Source: an uncultured Gammaproteobacteria bacterium
GTDB lineage: Bacteria; Pseudomonadota; Gammaproteobacteria; Arenicellales; JAANXG01
DNA length: 61,006 nt
Direction of reading: 5' to 3'
Assembly: GCA_947259175.1 (NCBI GenBank)
Contig: CAMYKW010000014.1
Span: forward strand, 1-61,006
Part shown: positions 6,920 to 15,836 of the stretch, piece by piece
Layout of the letters: each line of letters begins with the position of its first letter
Position numbering within the stretch: the stretch's first letter is position 1
Translations under genes and position numbers: made by a program
Notes under the pieces: model-generated
What the model was told of the DNA's origin: nothing
The model's database searches: none
Seen by the model: the letters and a program-made list of their open reading frames with translations, nothing else

Positions 6920-9358
6920 ATGAGCCCGGCTGAGATCGTGGATAGTCAAGACGAAAAAGGTCATCTCGATCTGGATCATGATCTGGAGGTGCGCCGGTCG
7001 ACCTATGAATGGTCGAAACGCGTATTCAGGGTCCTGCAAAAGATTCTGAAGGTTAACCTCAAGCTGCATCAAAGCGGAAACCAGATCCAACAAGGCGATA
7101 TATTCCTGTTTAATCACTTCGCCCGTTTTGAGACGTTCATACCGCAATATCTTATCTACGTAGAGACCGGCGCTACCTCTCGGTCGGTCGCCGCCAGTGA
7201 ATTCTTCGTAAAGGACGATCCGTTCTCGACTTACTTATTGAACGCCGGTGCGGTACCTCACCATATGCCGGACCTGCTGCCGTTCTTGGCGGCGGAAATC
7301 ATGCGCGGACAAAAAGTTATCGTGTTTCCGGAGGGAGGCATGGTAAAAGATCGCCGCGTATTGGATAGCCGCGGCAAATACAGCATCTACTCGCGTAGTT
7401 CCAAGGAGAGGCGAAAGCACCATACCGGACCCGCCGTGCTTGGTCTCGCCCTGGACATTTTTAAACGGAGGATATTGCAGGCTCATCAGCATCGTGATCT
7501 CGACAAACTGGAAGCGTGGACCGAGCAATTGCGTCTTGACGACGTGGATCAGTTGCTGGCGGCGGCCAATCGACCGACGGTTATCGTTCCTGCTAACATC
7601 ACGTTCTACCCAATTAGAGTCAGCGACAATATGCTGCGTAGGATTGCGGAGTTGTTAAACAAGGGAATGAGCCGGCGCTTGTCAGAAGAGTTATTAATCG
7701 AGGGAAACATACTGCTAAAGAACACCGACATGGACGTTCGCCTGGGGAACGGCATTCATCCCGCGGACTATTGGCGGTTCCTAGACAAAAGACTGCTGGC
7801 GAAAGTGTTACCGCGCATTAACAGGATGGAACAAGTATTTGATCTGAACTCGGCGCTTCCCACGTGGGACATACGGTTGCTGTCGCGCAACATGCAGCGG
7901 ACGGTAAATAAGCTGCGCAACGAATACATGCGACGCATGTATTCGAACGTTACCGTCAATCTCAGTCACTTGGCTTCTCATCTGGTGCTGGAGCTTGTGG
8001 ATCGAGGGCGCATAGAAATTGAGAAGGAGCTGTTCCATAAGATGTTGTATAAAGCGGTCAAACATGTGCAACATGCGACATCGGTTCACCTCCATAGAAG
8101 TCTTTTGAATCCGGACGCGTATGCCGGTTTGCTGCAGGGTGAATGCGATGGACTGTCACAATTTCTTAGAACCACGACTTCAATGGCGCTGCTGACAAGC
8201 ACCGACGGTATCTACAGTTTCCAACCGAAACTACGCGAGGAGCACGCGTTTGACGAAATACGGCTGGAAAACCTGATCGCGGTGTACGCAAACGAGGTGG
8301 CGCCTGTGTTTGAGGTGCATCGCGCGGTAAGCTTGGCCATCAAAAAGGCGGTGAAACTTAGCGGCCGGGAGCTGGCCATGTTGCGCTTCGACGATGAGTT
8401 GGTTGCGTTTGTCTGGGACAAGGCGCAGTACTCGAAACCGCGACATGCTTCGATCAACGAGGGTGAAACAGCCACTGCTGACGCGGCGCCATTCTTGTTG
8501 AAGCCCCGGCGCAGGGCGGACACAGGCGTTGTACTAGTGCACGGATTTCTCGCTTCCCCAGCGGAAGTCCGCGAGTTCGGCGAAAGGCTGGCGGAGCATG
8601 GTCATCCGGTACTTGGGGTCAGACTCAAAGGACATGGCACCTCACCCTGGGACTTGCGGGATCGCAGCTGGTCGGACTGGTTGGCCTCGGTAAGGCGCGG
8701 CTGCGAGATCATGGCGGGATTGAGCGAGCGGATCGTGCTGGTTGGTTTTTCCACCGGCGGTGCTTTATGTCTGCGCCTGGCTGCCGAGCAACCGGAACGC
8801 TTAGTCGGAGTAGCGGCGGTGGCGGTGCCGTTTAAATTTCGTAATAAAAACATGGTATTCGTTCCGCTGATGCACGGCGCGAATCGTTTGGTGCGGTGGG
8901 CGTCCTCGTATGAGGGCATCGTACCGTTTCGCAGCAATCACACGTCGGAGCAACCAGGCATCAACTACCGGCAGATGCCGATCCGCGGACTATACGAGCT
9001 GCGGCAAATGCTTAACGACATGGAGCGACATTTGGGAGATGTGGATTGTCCGGTTCTTTTGTTGCAGGGCAGCGATGATCCCATTGTTGTTCCAGACGGC
9101 GCGAAACAAATCTATGACCGGCTGACGCATCCCGACAAGACATTGAAAATGATCGCTTCCGAGCGTCATGGGATTTTGAAGGAAAACATCGGAGATACGC
9201 AGCAATCCATCATCGATTTTGTTGCGAAAACGTTGCATTATGAACGGCCGGCAGCGCACACACCGCCGCCCGCGAACGATACGCCGTCAGCCGCAGCAGA
9301 TGAGAAAGAACTGCAGGACGAATTCCCGTGCAAGAGTCTCGAGGCGGAGAAGGTCTAG
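6920..9358 (+). CDS. PlsC-like acyltransferase fused to an alpha/beta hydrolase
   Basis: This is an 812-residue fusion. The N-terminal half has an acyltransferase signature with NHFARFE (His66, Glu71 in place of the usual HX4D acid) and VIVFPEGG (about 134-140), so it should move acyl chains onto glycerol-phosphate-like acceptors. The part from about residue 534 is an alpha/beta hydrolase: LVHGFLASP, nucleophile in GFSTGG (about 608), acid in GSDDP (about 717) and His in SERHG (about 749), resembling monoacylglycerol lipases/carboxylesterases. No membrane segment is evident. Together they could remodel lipids by deacylation and reacylation. The last 60 residues are low complexity, and the stop codon lies in an inverted-repeat element. 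An acyl-CoA ligase follows. Confidence 0.85.
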   Translation: MSPAEIVDSQDEKGHLDLDHDLEVRRSTYEWSKRVFRVLQKILKVNLKLHQSGNQIQQGDIFLFNHFARFETFIPQYLIYVETGATSRSVAASEFFVKDDPFSTYLLNAGAVPHHMPDLLPFLAAEIMRGQKVIVFPEGGMVKDRRVLDSRGKYSIYSRSSKERRKHHTGPAVLGLALDIFKRRILQAHQHRDLDKLEAWTEQLRLDDVDQLLAAANRPTVIVPANITFYPIRVSDNMLRRIAELLNKGMSRRLSEELLIEGNILLKNTDMDVRLGNGIHPADYWRFLDKRLLAKVLPRINRMEQVFDLNSALPTWDIRLLSRNMQRTVNKLRNEYMRRMYSNVTVNLSHLASHLVLELVDRGRIEIEKELFHKMLYKAVKHVQHATSVHLHRSLLNPDAYAGLLQGECDGLSQFLRTTTSMALLTSTDGIYSFQPKLREEHAFDEIRLENLIAVYANEVAPVFEVHRAVSLAIKKAVKLSGRELAMLRFDDELVAFVWDKAQYSKPRHASINEGETATADAAPFLLKPRRRADTGVVLVHGFLASPAEVREFGERLAEHGHPVLGVRLKGHGTSPWDLRDRSWSDWLASVRRGCEIMAGLSERIVLVGFSTGGALCLRLAAEQPERLVGVAAVAVPFKFRNKNMVFVPLMHGANRLVRWASSYEGIVPFRSNHTSEQPGINYRQMPIRGLYELRQMLNDMERHLGDVDCPVLLLQGSDDPIVVPDGAKQIYDRLTHPDKTLKMIASERHGILKENIGDTQQSIIDFVAKTLHYERPAAHTPPPANDTPSAAADEKELQDEFPCKSLEAEKV

Positions 9359-9489
9359 CCCGCATTTCTCGCCAGGATCCCGGATGCTGGCGAAGAGACC
9401 GGGCGACTGGACGCCGCGCTGGAACGAAACCCATAGCCGTAGCTATGGGTTGAGTGAAGCGCAAGTGCAGGGTGAGAAATGCGGGCTAG
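9355..9489. repeat. MITE-like inverted-repeat element
   Basis: Perfect 16-bp terminal inverted repeats, CTAGCCCGCATTTCTC (9355-9370) and GAGAAATGCGGGCTAG (9474-9489), enclose about 103 bp with no ORF. Inside are a perfect 8-bp hairpin (9430-9437 with 9442-9449, loop CGTA) and a CGCCAG/CTGGCG pair (9370-9392). A TA dinucleotide at each end could be a target duplication. The element supplies the TAG stop of the preceding gene and could also act as a terminator. Confidence 0.7.
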
Positions 9490-9641
9490 TAGTCGCTGTA
9501 CGGGTACTTTCCGGGAATATAAGAATGATATAACTAGTTGTATTCTTTATACAATATCCTTCACACCACTGTGACAGCGCCGCCGCGGCGAGTTGTGAGC
9601 GACCGTAGATCAAGCGGGCGCCGGTACAGCGGAGACGAGCC

Positions 9642-11255
9642 ATGACACAACGTGAGGCAACACTTTATGATCCCGATCAATGGGTAGTCGACCGCGTCCT
9701 GCGCAGACAGTCGCGCACGCGCGGTGAGCAGACCTGTATTGTCACTACTGAAGGGGACAGTATGACTTTCTCGCAGGCGCATCTCACTGCGAACCAGGTC
9801 GCACGATTTTTGCAGGCATTGCATGTTTCCAAGGGCGATACCGTAGCTGTGTTGCTGCCAAATTGCATGGACCACTGCCGCGCATGGTTCGGCATCTCAC
9901 GTCTCGGCGCCATCCATGTAGCGATCAACATAGACTACAAGGGCTCATTTCTAAAACACGTACTCAACAATAGCGGCGCGCGCATCATCATCACCGCAGC
10001 GACCTTGTTCGACCGCATTGCCGGTATCGAGGATGAGTTGACCGATCTGGCCGAGGTGGTGACCATCGGCGAAGTGTCTTCCGCGAAATTTCGGCGGCTG
10101 CGAATCCACCATTTTAGCGACTATGAGAAATTCAATGGTGGCGAGCTGGACGTGCTTGTCACCTACCGTGACTTGGCGTGCATCATGTACACCTCGGGCA
10201 CCACGGGACCGGCCAAAGGCGTGTTGATGCCTCACGCTCACACATATCTTTTCGGTCTCGGAACGATTGACAACATGGGTCTGACGGAGAGCGACGCCTT
10301 CTATATCGTCTTGCCGCTGTTTCATGCAAACGCCTTGTTTATGCAACTGTACGCCAGCCTCATCATCGGGTGTAAGGCGGTAATTCGGAGCCGGTTCAGC
10401 GCAAGCGCATGGATCGGCGATATCGTTCAATATCAGGCCACCATTACCAACTCGCTGGGCGTCGTCAGCGCCTTCGTTCTCAATCAGCCACCGTCGGATT
10501 TGGACAAAAAGCATCGGCTGCATACCATTGGCGTTGCCCCCAATGTTCCCGAACTCGAGGATAAATTGCGGGAGCGCTTCGCAATCAAAAACGTCATCGG
10601 ATTGTACGGCATGACCGAAGTCAATATTCCACTTTACACGCAACCTGGTTTATCGCGACCGGGCAGCTGCGGCAGAGTGTGGGACAGATACTTCGAAGTC
10701 AAAATCGTCGATGCGGATAGCGACGATGAAATGCCGAGGCGGGAAGTGGGTGAAATTGTGGTGCGGCCCAAACAGCCTTTCGGATTCATGGCGGGATATA
10801 ACGCCTTGCCGGACAAGACCGTCGAGGCATGGCGTAATTTCTGGTTTCACACCGGCGACGCCGCATGGATGGATAACGAAGGCTATGTTTACTTCGTAGA
10901 CCGAATCAAAGACTGCATACGCCGGCGGGGAGAAAACATTTCATCTTTTGAAATTGAGGAGGTAATCGGCCAGCATCAAGCAGTTGCGGAAGTAGCCGCG
11001 GTGGCAGTTGAATCTCCGATCTCGGGAGGCGAGGACGAAGTGAAGGTTGTGGTGGTGCGGAAACCGGGTCAGTCGCTGGCACATGAAGAATTACTCAGTT
11101 ACTGCCAGCAACACATGCCGCGATTCGCAGTGCCCCGATTTATTGAGTTTGTCGCATCGCTTCCGAAAACGCCTACCAGTAAGGTACAGAAGAATTTGTT
11201 GCGTAAATCTGGTGTAACGCCGGCTACCTGGGACAGTGAGGCGAACAGACATTGA
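9642..11255 (+). CDS. ATP-dependent acyl-CoA ligase (AMP-binding)
   Basis: The 537-residue ANL-superfamily enzyme adenylates a carboxylic acid and transfers it to CoA. Visible motifs are the P-loop YTSGTTGPAKGV (about 182), the IGLYGMTE motif (about 322-329), the FWFHTGD motif (about 403), DRIKDCIRRRGENIS (hinge and CoA-binding region) and the catalytic lysine in PKTPTSKVQK near the C-terminus. Overall it resembles CaiC-type (carnitine/crotonobetaine) and medium-chain ligases, but the substrate cannot be fixed. It is followed without a gap by a small membrane protein and a MaoC-like hydratase, suggesting one acyl-CoA operon. Confidence 0.88.
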   Translation: MTQREATLYDPDQWVVDRVLRRQSRTRGEQTCIVTTEGDSMTFSQAHLTANQVARFLQALHVSKGDTVAVLLPNCMDHCRAWFGISRLGAIHVAINIDYKGSFLKHVLNNSGARIIITAATLFDRIAGIEDELTDLAEVVTIGEVSSAKFRRLRIHHFSDYEKFNGGELDVLVTYRDLACIMYTSGTTGPAKGVLMPHAHTYLFGLGTIDNMGLTESDAFYIVLPLFHANALFMQLYASLIIGCKAVIRSRFSASAWIGDIVQYQATITNSLGVVSAFVLNQPPSDLDKKHRLHTIGVAPNVPELEDKLRERFAIKNVIGLYGMTEVNIPLYTQPGLSRPGSCGRVWDRYFEVKIVDADSDDEMPRREVGEIVVRPKQPFGFMAGYNALPDKTVEAWRNFWFHTGDAAWMDNEGYVYFVDRIKDCIRRRGENISSFEIEEVIGQHQAVAEVAAVAVESPISGGEDEVKVVVVRKPGQSLAHEELLSYCQQHMPRFAVPRFIEFVASLPKTPTSKVQKNLLRKSGVTPATWDSEANRH

Positions 11256-11596
11256 TACAGCTCGAGCAAAAACAACAGGAATTTCTTGAAAAGCGCCGTA
11301 AGCTGGTGCGTACGTGGCCGACTATAGGATTTTTGTTGCTGATGGGCATTCTGGCGACATTGGTGTGGCTGTGGTTTCAACAACCGTTGTTGATCAATCC
11401 GTTGGAAGTCGTAAACCGCCTGGAGGCGGGCTCTATGCAGAACTCGACGCTGGTGATGATGGCGGTGATGTTGCCGCTGGTATTTTTGATTTGTTTCGTG
11501 CTGTTGGTGATCGTAGTATTGTTTGCTTATGTGACGTTTGCCAATGAAAAGAAGCACCTGACAATTATTGCTGTGCTGAGATCCCGGAAGGAATGA
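11252..11596 (+). CDS. small two-helix membrane protein
   Basis: The 114-residue protein starts at TTG 11252, overlapping the TGA of the acyl-CoA ligase (TTGA), so it is translationally coupled. A charged amphipathic N-terminus (LEQKQQEFLEKRRKLVRTW) precedes two hydrophobic segments at about residues 24-42 and 67-95. It ends in a short basic tail. No family is recognised. The position between an acyl-CoA ligase and a hydratase suggests it anchors or assists that pathway at the inner membrane, but this is inference. Confidence 0.65.
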   Translation: MIQLEQKQQEFLEKRRKLVRTWPTIGFLLLMGILATLVWLWFQQPLLINPLEVVNRLEAGSMQNSTLVMMAVMLPLVFLICFVLLVIVVLFAYVTFANEKKHLTIIAVLRSRKE

Positions 11597-11648
11597 TGTA
11601 CCGCCGCAAAAACGCGATTCGCAGCTTGCCGTTGAACATGGAGTGCCA

Positions 11649-12095
11649 ATGACGTCGTCGGCATACTTGGATGACTTTCGGACCGGCGACTGCTTTGTCA
11701 CCGACGGTATTACAGTGACCGAAAGCGACATCATCGACTTTGCGTTGAAGTACGATCCGCAGCCATTTCATCTGGATGTCAATGCGGCGGCGCAATCTCT
11801 CTATGGCGGTTTGATCGCCAGCGGGTTCCAAACCCTCGTGTTGTGTTTTCGATTGTTTATTCAGCGTGGTTTGCTCGGAGAATCGAGCATCGGGTCGCCG
11901 GGTTTGGACGAACTGCGCTGGCTGGCACCGGTGCGCCCGGGAGACACCTTGCGTACCGAGACCGAAGTGCTGGAGGTCAAACCCTCAAACAAGAAACCCG
12001 ATCGCGGCATCATGAAGATGCGCTACACCGCCTACAATCAACACGGCGACCGGGTGCTTTCCTTTATTGTCTTACATTTATTGAAGCGGCGGTGA
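11649..12095 (+). CDS. MaoC-like (R)-specific enoyl-CoA hydratase family protein
   Basis: This is a 148-residue hot-dog-fold protein of the MaoC/R-hydratase type. It has VTESDIIDFALKYDPQPFHL with the catalytic Asp and His (about residues 38-43), then AQSLYGGLIASGFQTL and the strand region ELRWLAPVRPGDTLRTETEV. Members hydrate trans-2-enoyl-CoA. ATG 11649 is preferred over GTG 11643. It is 52 bp after the membrane protein on the same strand, which fits an acyl-CoA operon with the ligase at 9642. The next gene is convergent. Confidence 0.85.
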   Translation: MTSSAYLDDFRTGDCFVTDGITVTESDIIDFALKYDPQPFHLDVNAAAQSLYGGLIASGFQTLVLCFRLFIQRGLLGESSIGSPGLDELRWLAPVRPGDTLRTETEVLEVKPSNKKPDRGIMKMRYTAYNQHGDRVLSFIVLHLLKRR

Positions 12096-12098
12096 AGT

Positions 12099-12626
12099 TT
12101 ACCAGCGGTACTTGTCCCAAAGGTGCGGATTCGCCCAGTTGCTGGGATTCAGCCATTCCGGCGTCTTCTTGTAGGTTGCGATGTCGTACTTGTACAGCTC
12201 GACGGTCTTGCCATCCTGCGAATAGCGGCTGACCCGGGACATACCGAACCCGAGCAAGTCATTGGGCTCCCAGGTGCTCCGTTGACCGGTCCAGCCGGTC
12301 CCGATAGGCACAATCAGACAAAACCGAGGTGTGTGCACATCGCGCAGCCTGGCGAGCAATTGTCCGGCCTTTTTTTTCTCCATGTGTTCAATGACGTTTA
12401 CGACCACCCCGGTATCGAACCGTCCGGTGTTCGTCAGTTGAGTCAGCAAGTCATTGTTTGCCAGCACCTCGACCCGGCACGACTGGTTCAGAAATTCCTT
12501 TTGTCGCACATACTCCGAAACCAGCGCTTCCCCATCCCGGCCGACCACTAGTATCGAGCCAGGTTGTGATGCGGTTAACAAGGTGTGGACATCAAAGCTA
12601 TAGTCTGGTGCCACTGTCATCGTCAT
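12099..12626 (-). CDS. methyltransferase-like protein (resembles DUF6231)
   Basis: The 175-residue protein has an early strand and turn SILVVGRDGE (about 23-33, like a Rossmann motif I) and FDTGVVVNVIEHMEKKKAGQL (about 70-90, like the D-x-V-x-x-x-x-V-IEH region of class I methyltransferases). The tail is tryptophan-rich (WLNPSNWANPHLWDKYRW). This looks like a small uncharacterised gammaproteobacterial family related to SAM-dependent methyltransferases. The glycine-rich loop is poor, so activity is doubtful. It is convergent with the MaoC gene, 3 bases away. Confidence 0.65.
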   Translation of the reverse strand: MTMTVAPDYSFDVHTLLTASQPGSILVVGRDGEALVSEYVRQKEFLNQSCRVEVLANNDLLTQLTNTGRFDTGVVVNVIEHMEKKKAGQLLARLRDVHTPRFCLIVPIGTGWTGQRSTWEPNDLLGFGMSRVSRYSQDGKTVELYKYDIATYKKTPEWLNPSNWANPHLWDKYRW

Positions 12627-12644
12627 GATCAGTTGAATTGATTG

Positions 12645-13523
12645 TCATTCCGCCGGCCACAATTGAGCGGCGCCGCGTACTCCGGAGCTGTCTCCATGCT
12701 GGTTCCGGAGGAACGTGGTGCGAAGTTCGTCATTGAATACGTGGCGCTGCACATGCTTCGCGCCGGTCGTGTAAAGGTGGTCGATGTTGGACAAACCCCC
12801 GCCGAGGACGACGGCATCCGGATCGAGAATATTGATCACCATCGCCAGCGCCTGGCCGAAATGCCGAAGAAACCCGTTTACCAGCTGTTGCGCTCGATGA
12901 TCGCCGGCGTCGGCCTTGGCGATCAGTTGCTGCGCGGTGATCGGTGAGTCGGCAGGCCAGTCGTGAACCAGGCCGGCCCCGGACAGATAGGTTTCCACGC
13001 AGCCTTGTTTTCCGCAGTAGCAGGAGCGCCCGTTCGGTATCAACACGTTATGGCCCCACTCCCCAGCGATATGCTGCGGGCCTGCATGGAGGGTCTTGTT
13101 GCACACGATACCGCCGCCGACGCCTGTGCCCATGATTGTTCCGAAAACAACAGCAAACCGGCGCGCCGCACCATCGATGGCTTCCGACAATGTAAAGCAG
13201 TTGGCATCGTTCTCGACGCGAATCTCTCGGCCTAAGCGACGCTCAAGATCTTGCTTGATCGGCTTGCCGTTCAAGCACACCGTGTTGGAATTCTTGAGCC
13301 CGCCGGTGCGTGCGGAGATCGCCCCCGGTGTGCCAATGCCGACGCGGCAACGCCGTCCCAGTTCCGACTCCAGGCCAAACACTATGTCCACGACTGAATC
13401 GACTATTGCGTCGTAACCGTCGCTAACCGGTGTCATCCGCCGACGCCGAAGAATCGTATCCCCGGAACCGTCTAACACGACGCCTTCCGTTTTTGTGCCC
13501 CCGAGATCAATGCCAATGCGCAT
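12645..13523 (-). CDS. mak: ROK-family sugar kinase, Mak (fructokinase)-like
   Basis: The 292-residue protein closely follows E. coli Mak. It starts MRIGIDLGGTKTEGVVLD (phosphate loop), has VGIGTPGAIS and VENDANCFTLSEA with the catalytic Asp, IMGTGVGGGIV, and the zinc motif GHN...CYCGKQGCVETY. The end is GDSSGVRGAAQLWP, as in Mak. It should phosphorylate a hexose such as fructose or mannose with ATP in the cytosol. Its start is 4 bp from the stop of the upstream glutamine amidotransferase, so the two are probably cotranscribed. Confidence 0.88.
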   Translation of the reverse strand: MRIGIDLGGTKTEGVVLDGSGDTILRRRRMTPVSDGYDAIVDSVVDIVFGLESELGRRCRVGIGTPGAISARTGGLKNSNTVCLNGKPIKQDLERRLGREIRVENDANCFTLSEAIDGAARRFAVVFGTIMGTGVGGGIVCNKTLHAGPQHIAGEWGHNVLIPNGRSCYCGKQGCVETYLSGAGLVHDWPADSPITAQQLIAKADAGDHRAQQLVNGFLRHFGQALAMVINILDPDAVVLGGGLSNIDHLYTTGAKHVQRHVFNDELRTTFLRNQHGDSSGVRGAAQLWPAE

Positions 13524-13526
13524 TAT

Positions 13527-14210
13527 TCAGCGGATAGATTCGCTCCAGACATCGTAGATTGCATCGGCGACAAGATGCAGCTTGGCGATGCGCTGGTCCA
13601 GATCCCGCGTCAATTGGCGGTACGAGTGAATGGTCGCACTCGGCCGGTCGATTTCCTGGGCATATTTCTCCGCCCACGCCGGAACCATGTCGGCGAGCAT
13701 TTCCACATGAAATTGCAGCGCCAGAGTATTCCCAATCCGGAAGCCCTGGTTGGGGCATACGGCGCTTTCGAACAGGTGTTGCGCGCCGGTCGGGAGGGCG
13801 AACGTCTCCCCGTGCCAATGAAACACCTCCACCTCCGGCTCGAGCCGTGGAAACGGCGTGCGGCAACGCACCGGGTGCCAGCCGATCTCTTTTTGCGGGC
13901 TGGCGTCCACTACCGCACCCAACGCCTTGGCGACGAGTTGACCGCCGAGACAATGTCCAAGGATCGGCACGGACCGTGCGTGGGCCGCTCGGATCAGCTC
14001 CAGGGTGGGCGTGATCCAGGGCAGGTCATCGTTGACGCTCATTGGACCACCCATGAATACAAGCCCGCTGACGCTGTCTATACTATTAGGGATTGAGGCG
14101 CCGCGGTCGATCTTTATAATCCGGTAAGAATGATCCCTTCGCTGCAGGTAGCGGGCGAGATAACCCGGTCCCTCGCAGGAAATGTATCTAAATATGAAAA
14201 TTTCAGACAC
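13527..14210 (-). CDS. class I glutamine amidotransferase-domain protein
   Basis: The stand-alone GATase1 protein has FRYISCEGPGYLARYL at the N-terminus, SGLVFMGGPMSV, nucleophile Cys in LGHCLGGQLVAKALG (about residue 88) and His/Glu in LALQFHVEM (about residues 168-170). It is about 227 residues when started at GTG 14210 (SEIFIFRYIS), which is preferred to TTG 14222. Such proteins release ammonia from glutamine or hydrolyse gamma-glutamyl compounds; the acceptor is unknown. The 5' end overlaps the divergent retropepsin gene by a few codons, so one of the starts may be off. Confidence 0.85.
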   Translation of the reverse strand: MSEIFIFRYISCEGPGYLARYLQRRDHSYRIIKIDRGASIPNSIDSVSGLVFMGGPMSVNDDLPWITPTLELIRAAHARSVPILGHCLGGQLVAKALGAVVDASPQKEIGWHPVRCRTPFPRLEPEVEVFHWHGETFALPTGAQHLFESAVCPNQGFRIGNTLALQFHVEMLADMVPAWAEKYAQEIDRPSATIHSYRQLTRDLDQRIAKLHLVADAIYDVWSESIR

Positions 14211-14901
14211 GTCGTCAACCAATCAATGCAAACCGGCGCGGCGAGGATTTTGGCGCCGGGTGTTGCTGATAGTGTGCATAGGCTTTGCTTCAGCATCCGC
14301 TCACGCAGACAGGCAAATCAATCTGCTTGCGCTGTTCAAAGACAAGGCCATTGTACACATTGACGGTAAGCGCCGTCTGCTTTCCGTCGGAGAAGCCAGC
14401 CCCGAGGGCGTCAGACTGATAGCGACGAATTCGGATCATGCGGTGGTCGATTACGAAGGACGCCGGGAAACCTTGAGATTGGGCATGGCTACCGTATTCC
14501 CGGGCACCACGAAAACAACGGTTGACGATGACGGTTCGGTCTCGCTGTGGGCCGATGCACGTGGTTTTTTCTTCGCCGACGGCACCATCAATGGTTATCC
14601 GGTTCGATTTCTGGTCGATACCGGAGCCACTACGGTGGCGATCAGCAGCGATCTGGCGCGTCGTATCGGCATCGAGCTCAAAGACGGGCAACCCTGGATC
14701 GCCAGCACCGCCGGGGGAATGGCGCGCATGGTGCGGATTAATCTGGATCGGGTCAGCGTAGGGGATATAGTGCTGCGCGACGTCGATGCCGGGGTAATCC
14801 TCGGCTCGCACCCGGTTACGCCGCTATTGGGGATGTCGTTCCTTGGAGAGGTGGATATGGTGCGCAGAGGGGATCAGATGCAACTCAAAAAGCGATACTA
14901 G
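14194..14901 (+). CDS. retropepsin-like aspartic protease, secreted
   Basis: The product of about 235 residues has a signal peptide (RRGFWRRVLLIVCIGFASASAHA) and a middle region with strand repeats. The retroviral-type aspartic protease domain carries the active-site triad in VRFLVDTGATTVAIS (about residue 141) and an ILGSHPVTPLLGMSFL closing segment. This is the bacterial clan AA (TIGR02281-type) family, which would act as a periplasmic homodimer. ATG 14194 is preferred over 14182 because AGGAA is better spaced, but the start is uncertain and overlaps the divergent amidotransferase gene. Confidence 0.82.
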   Translation: MKISDTSSTNQCKPARRGFWRRVLLIVCIGFASASAHADRQINLLALFKDKAIVHIDGKRRLLSVGEASPEGVRLIATNSDHAVVDYEGRRETLRLGMATVFPGTTKTTVDDDGSVSLWADARGFFFADGTINGYPVRFLVDTGATTVAISSDLARRIGIELKDGQPWIASTAGGMARMVRINLDRVSVGDIVLRDVDAGVILGSHPVTPLLGMSFLGEVDMVRRGDQMQLKKRY

Positions 14902-14953
14902 TTCATCGCGCCGCCAACCCGTAACCCAGCGGCGCTGAAATTACGATATATCG

Positions 14954-15775
14954 TCAGCTTTCACTTCGTTTGTCGCGGGTGATTAAGGCGTAAGCGGAGT
15001 GATTGTGGATGGACTCAAAGTTTTCCGACTCCACGGAATAAGCGTCGATCCGGTCGTCTCCATTAAAGCGACCGGCCACATCTCGCACCATGTCCTCGAC
15101 AAACTTTGGATTATCGTATGCGCGCTCGGTTACGTATTTCTCGTCCGGGCGCTTGAGCAACCCGTACAGTTCACAACTGGCCTCTTGTTCGACTATATCG
15201 ATCAGTTCCTCGATCCATACGAATGAATTAGTGAGTACGCGCACCGTCACATGCGACCTTTGATTGTGCGCCCCGTACGCGGAGATTTTTTTCGAGCACG
15301 GGCACAGGCTGGTGACGGGAACGACGACCTTTATTTCAGTTTGTGTCTGGCCTTTGTGGACTTCCCCGACAAGGGTGACTTGATAGTCGATCATGCTTTC
15401 TACACGAGTAACCGGCGCCTTCTTGGTGACGAAATAAGGGAAAGCCATTTCGATATGTCCCTTATCCGCCTCCAAAAGCTCAGTCACCTCCTTGAGCATG
15501 GACTTGAACGAACGAACCGAGATTTCTTTTTCGTGTTGATTAAGGATCTCGACGAATCTTGACATGTGGGTGCCTTTGAAATTATGCGGCAGTTCCACAT
15601 ACATGTTGAAGCTGGCTACCGTGTGTTGCTCCCCACCACTACGATCCCGCACGCGAACGGGATGACGGATGTCCTTCACGCCCACCTTGTCGATGGCCAG
15701 TTTGCGGCTGTCCGGACTACCCTGGACGTCGTCGATGGGCAATGTTTCTACGTTGACTCGGGTCGGTGAGGTCAT
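14954..15775 (-). CDS. folE2: GTP cyclohydrolase FolE2 (GCYH-IB)
   Basis: The protein of about 273 residues makes 7,8-dihydroneopterin triphosphate from GTP, the first step of folate (and queuosine) synthesis. Type IB features are [34 protein letters not shown], and the active-site Cys in [23 protein letters not shown]. It ends [16 protein letters not shown]. This type works with metals other than zinc, unlike FolE. ATG 15775 ([10 protein letters not shown]) is preferred over TTG 15787. It lies downstream of dxs on the same strand with a 61-bp gap. Confidence 0.93.
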   Translation of the reverse strand: MTSPTRVNVETLPIDDVQGSPDSRKLAIDKVGVKDIRHPVRVRDRSGGEQHTVASFNMYVELPHNFKGTHMSRFVEILNQHEKEISVRSFKSMLKEVTELLEADKGHIEMAFPYFVTKKAPVTRVESMIDYQVTLVGEVHKGQTQTEIKVVVPVTSLCPCSKKISAYGAHNQRSHVTVRVLTNSFVWIEELIDIVEQEASCELYGLLKRPDEKYVTERAYDNPKFVEDMVRDVAGRFNGDDRIDAYSVESENFESIHNHSAYALITRDKRSES

Positions 15776-15836
15776 GAGTTTGATCAAAAGCTTGTCGCGG
15801 CATTGTCCGTGCGTTCATCGCCGGCAAACACCAAGT

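Noticed and set aside
9521-9547. Operator upstream of the acyl-CoA ligase (AAGAAT ... ATTCTT with an inner AACTAGTT)
   Set aside because: The outer arms and the inner palindrome do not share a centre and the arms are short; not distinguishable from chance in AT-rich DNA.
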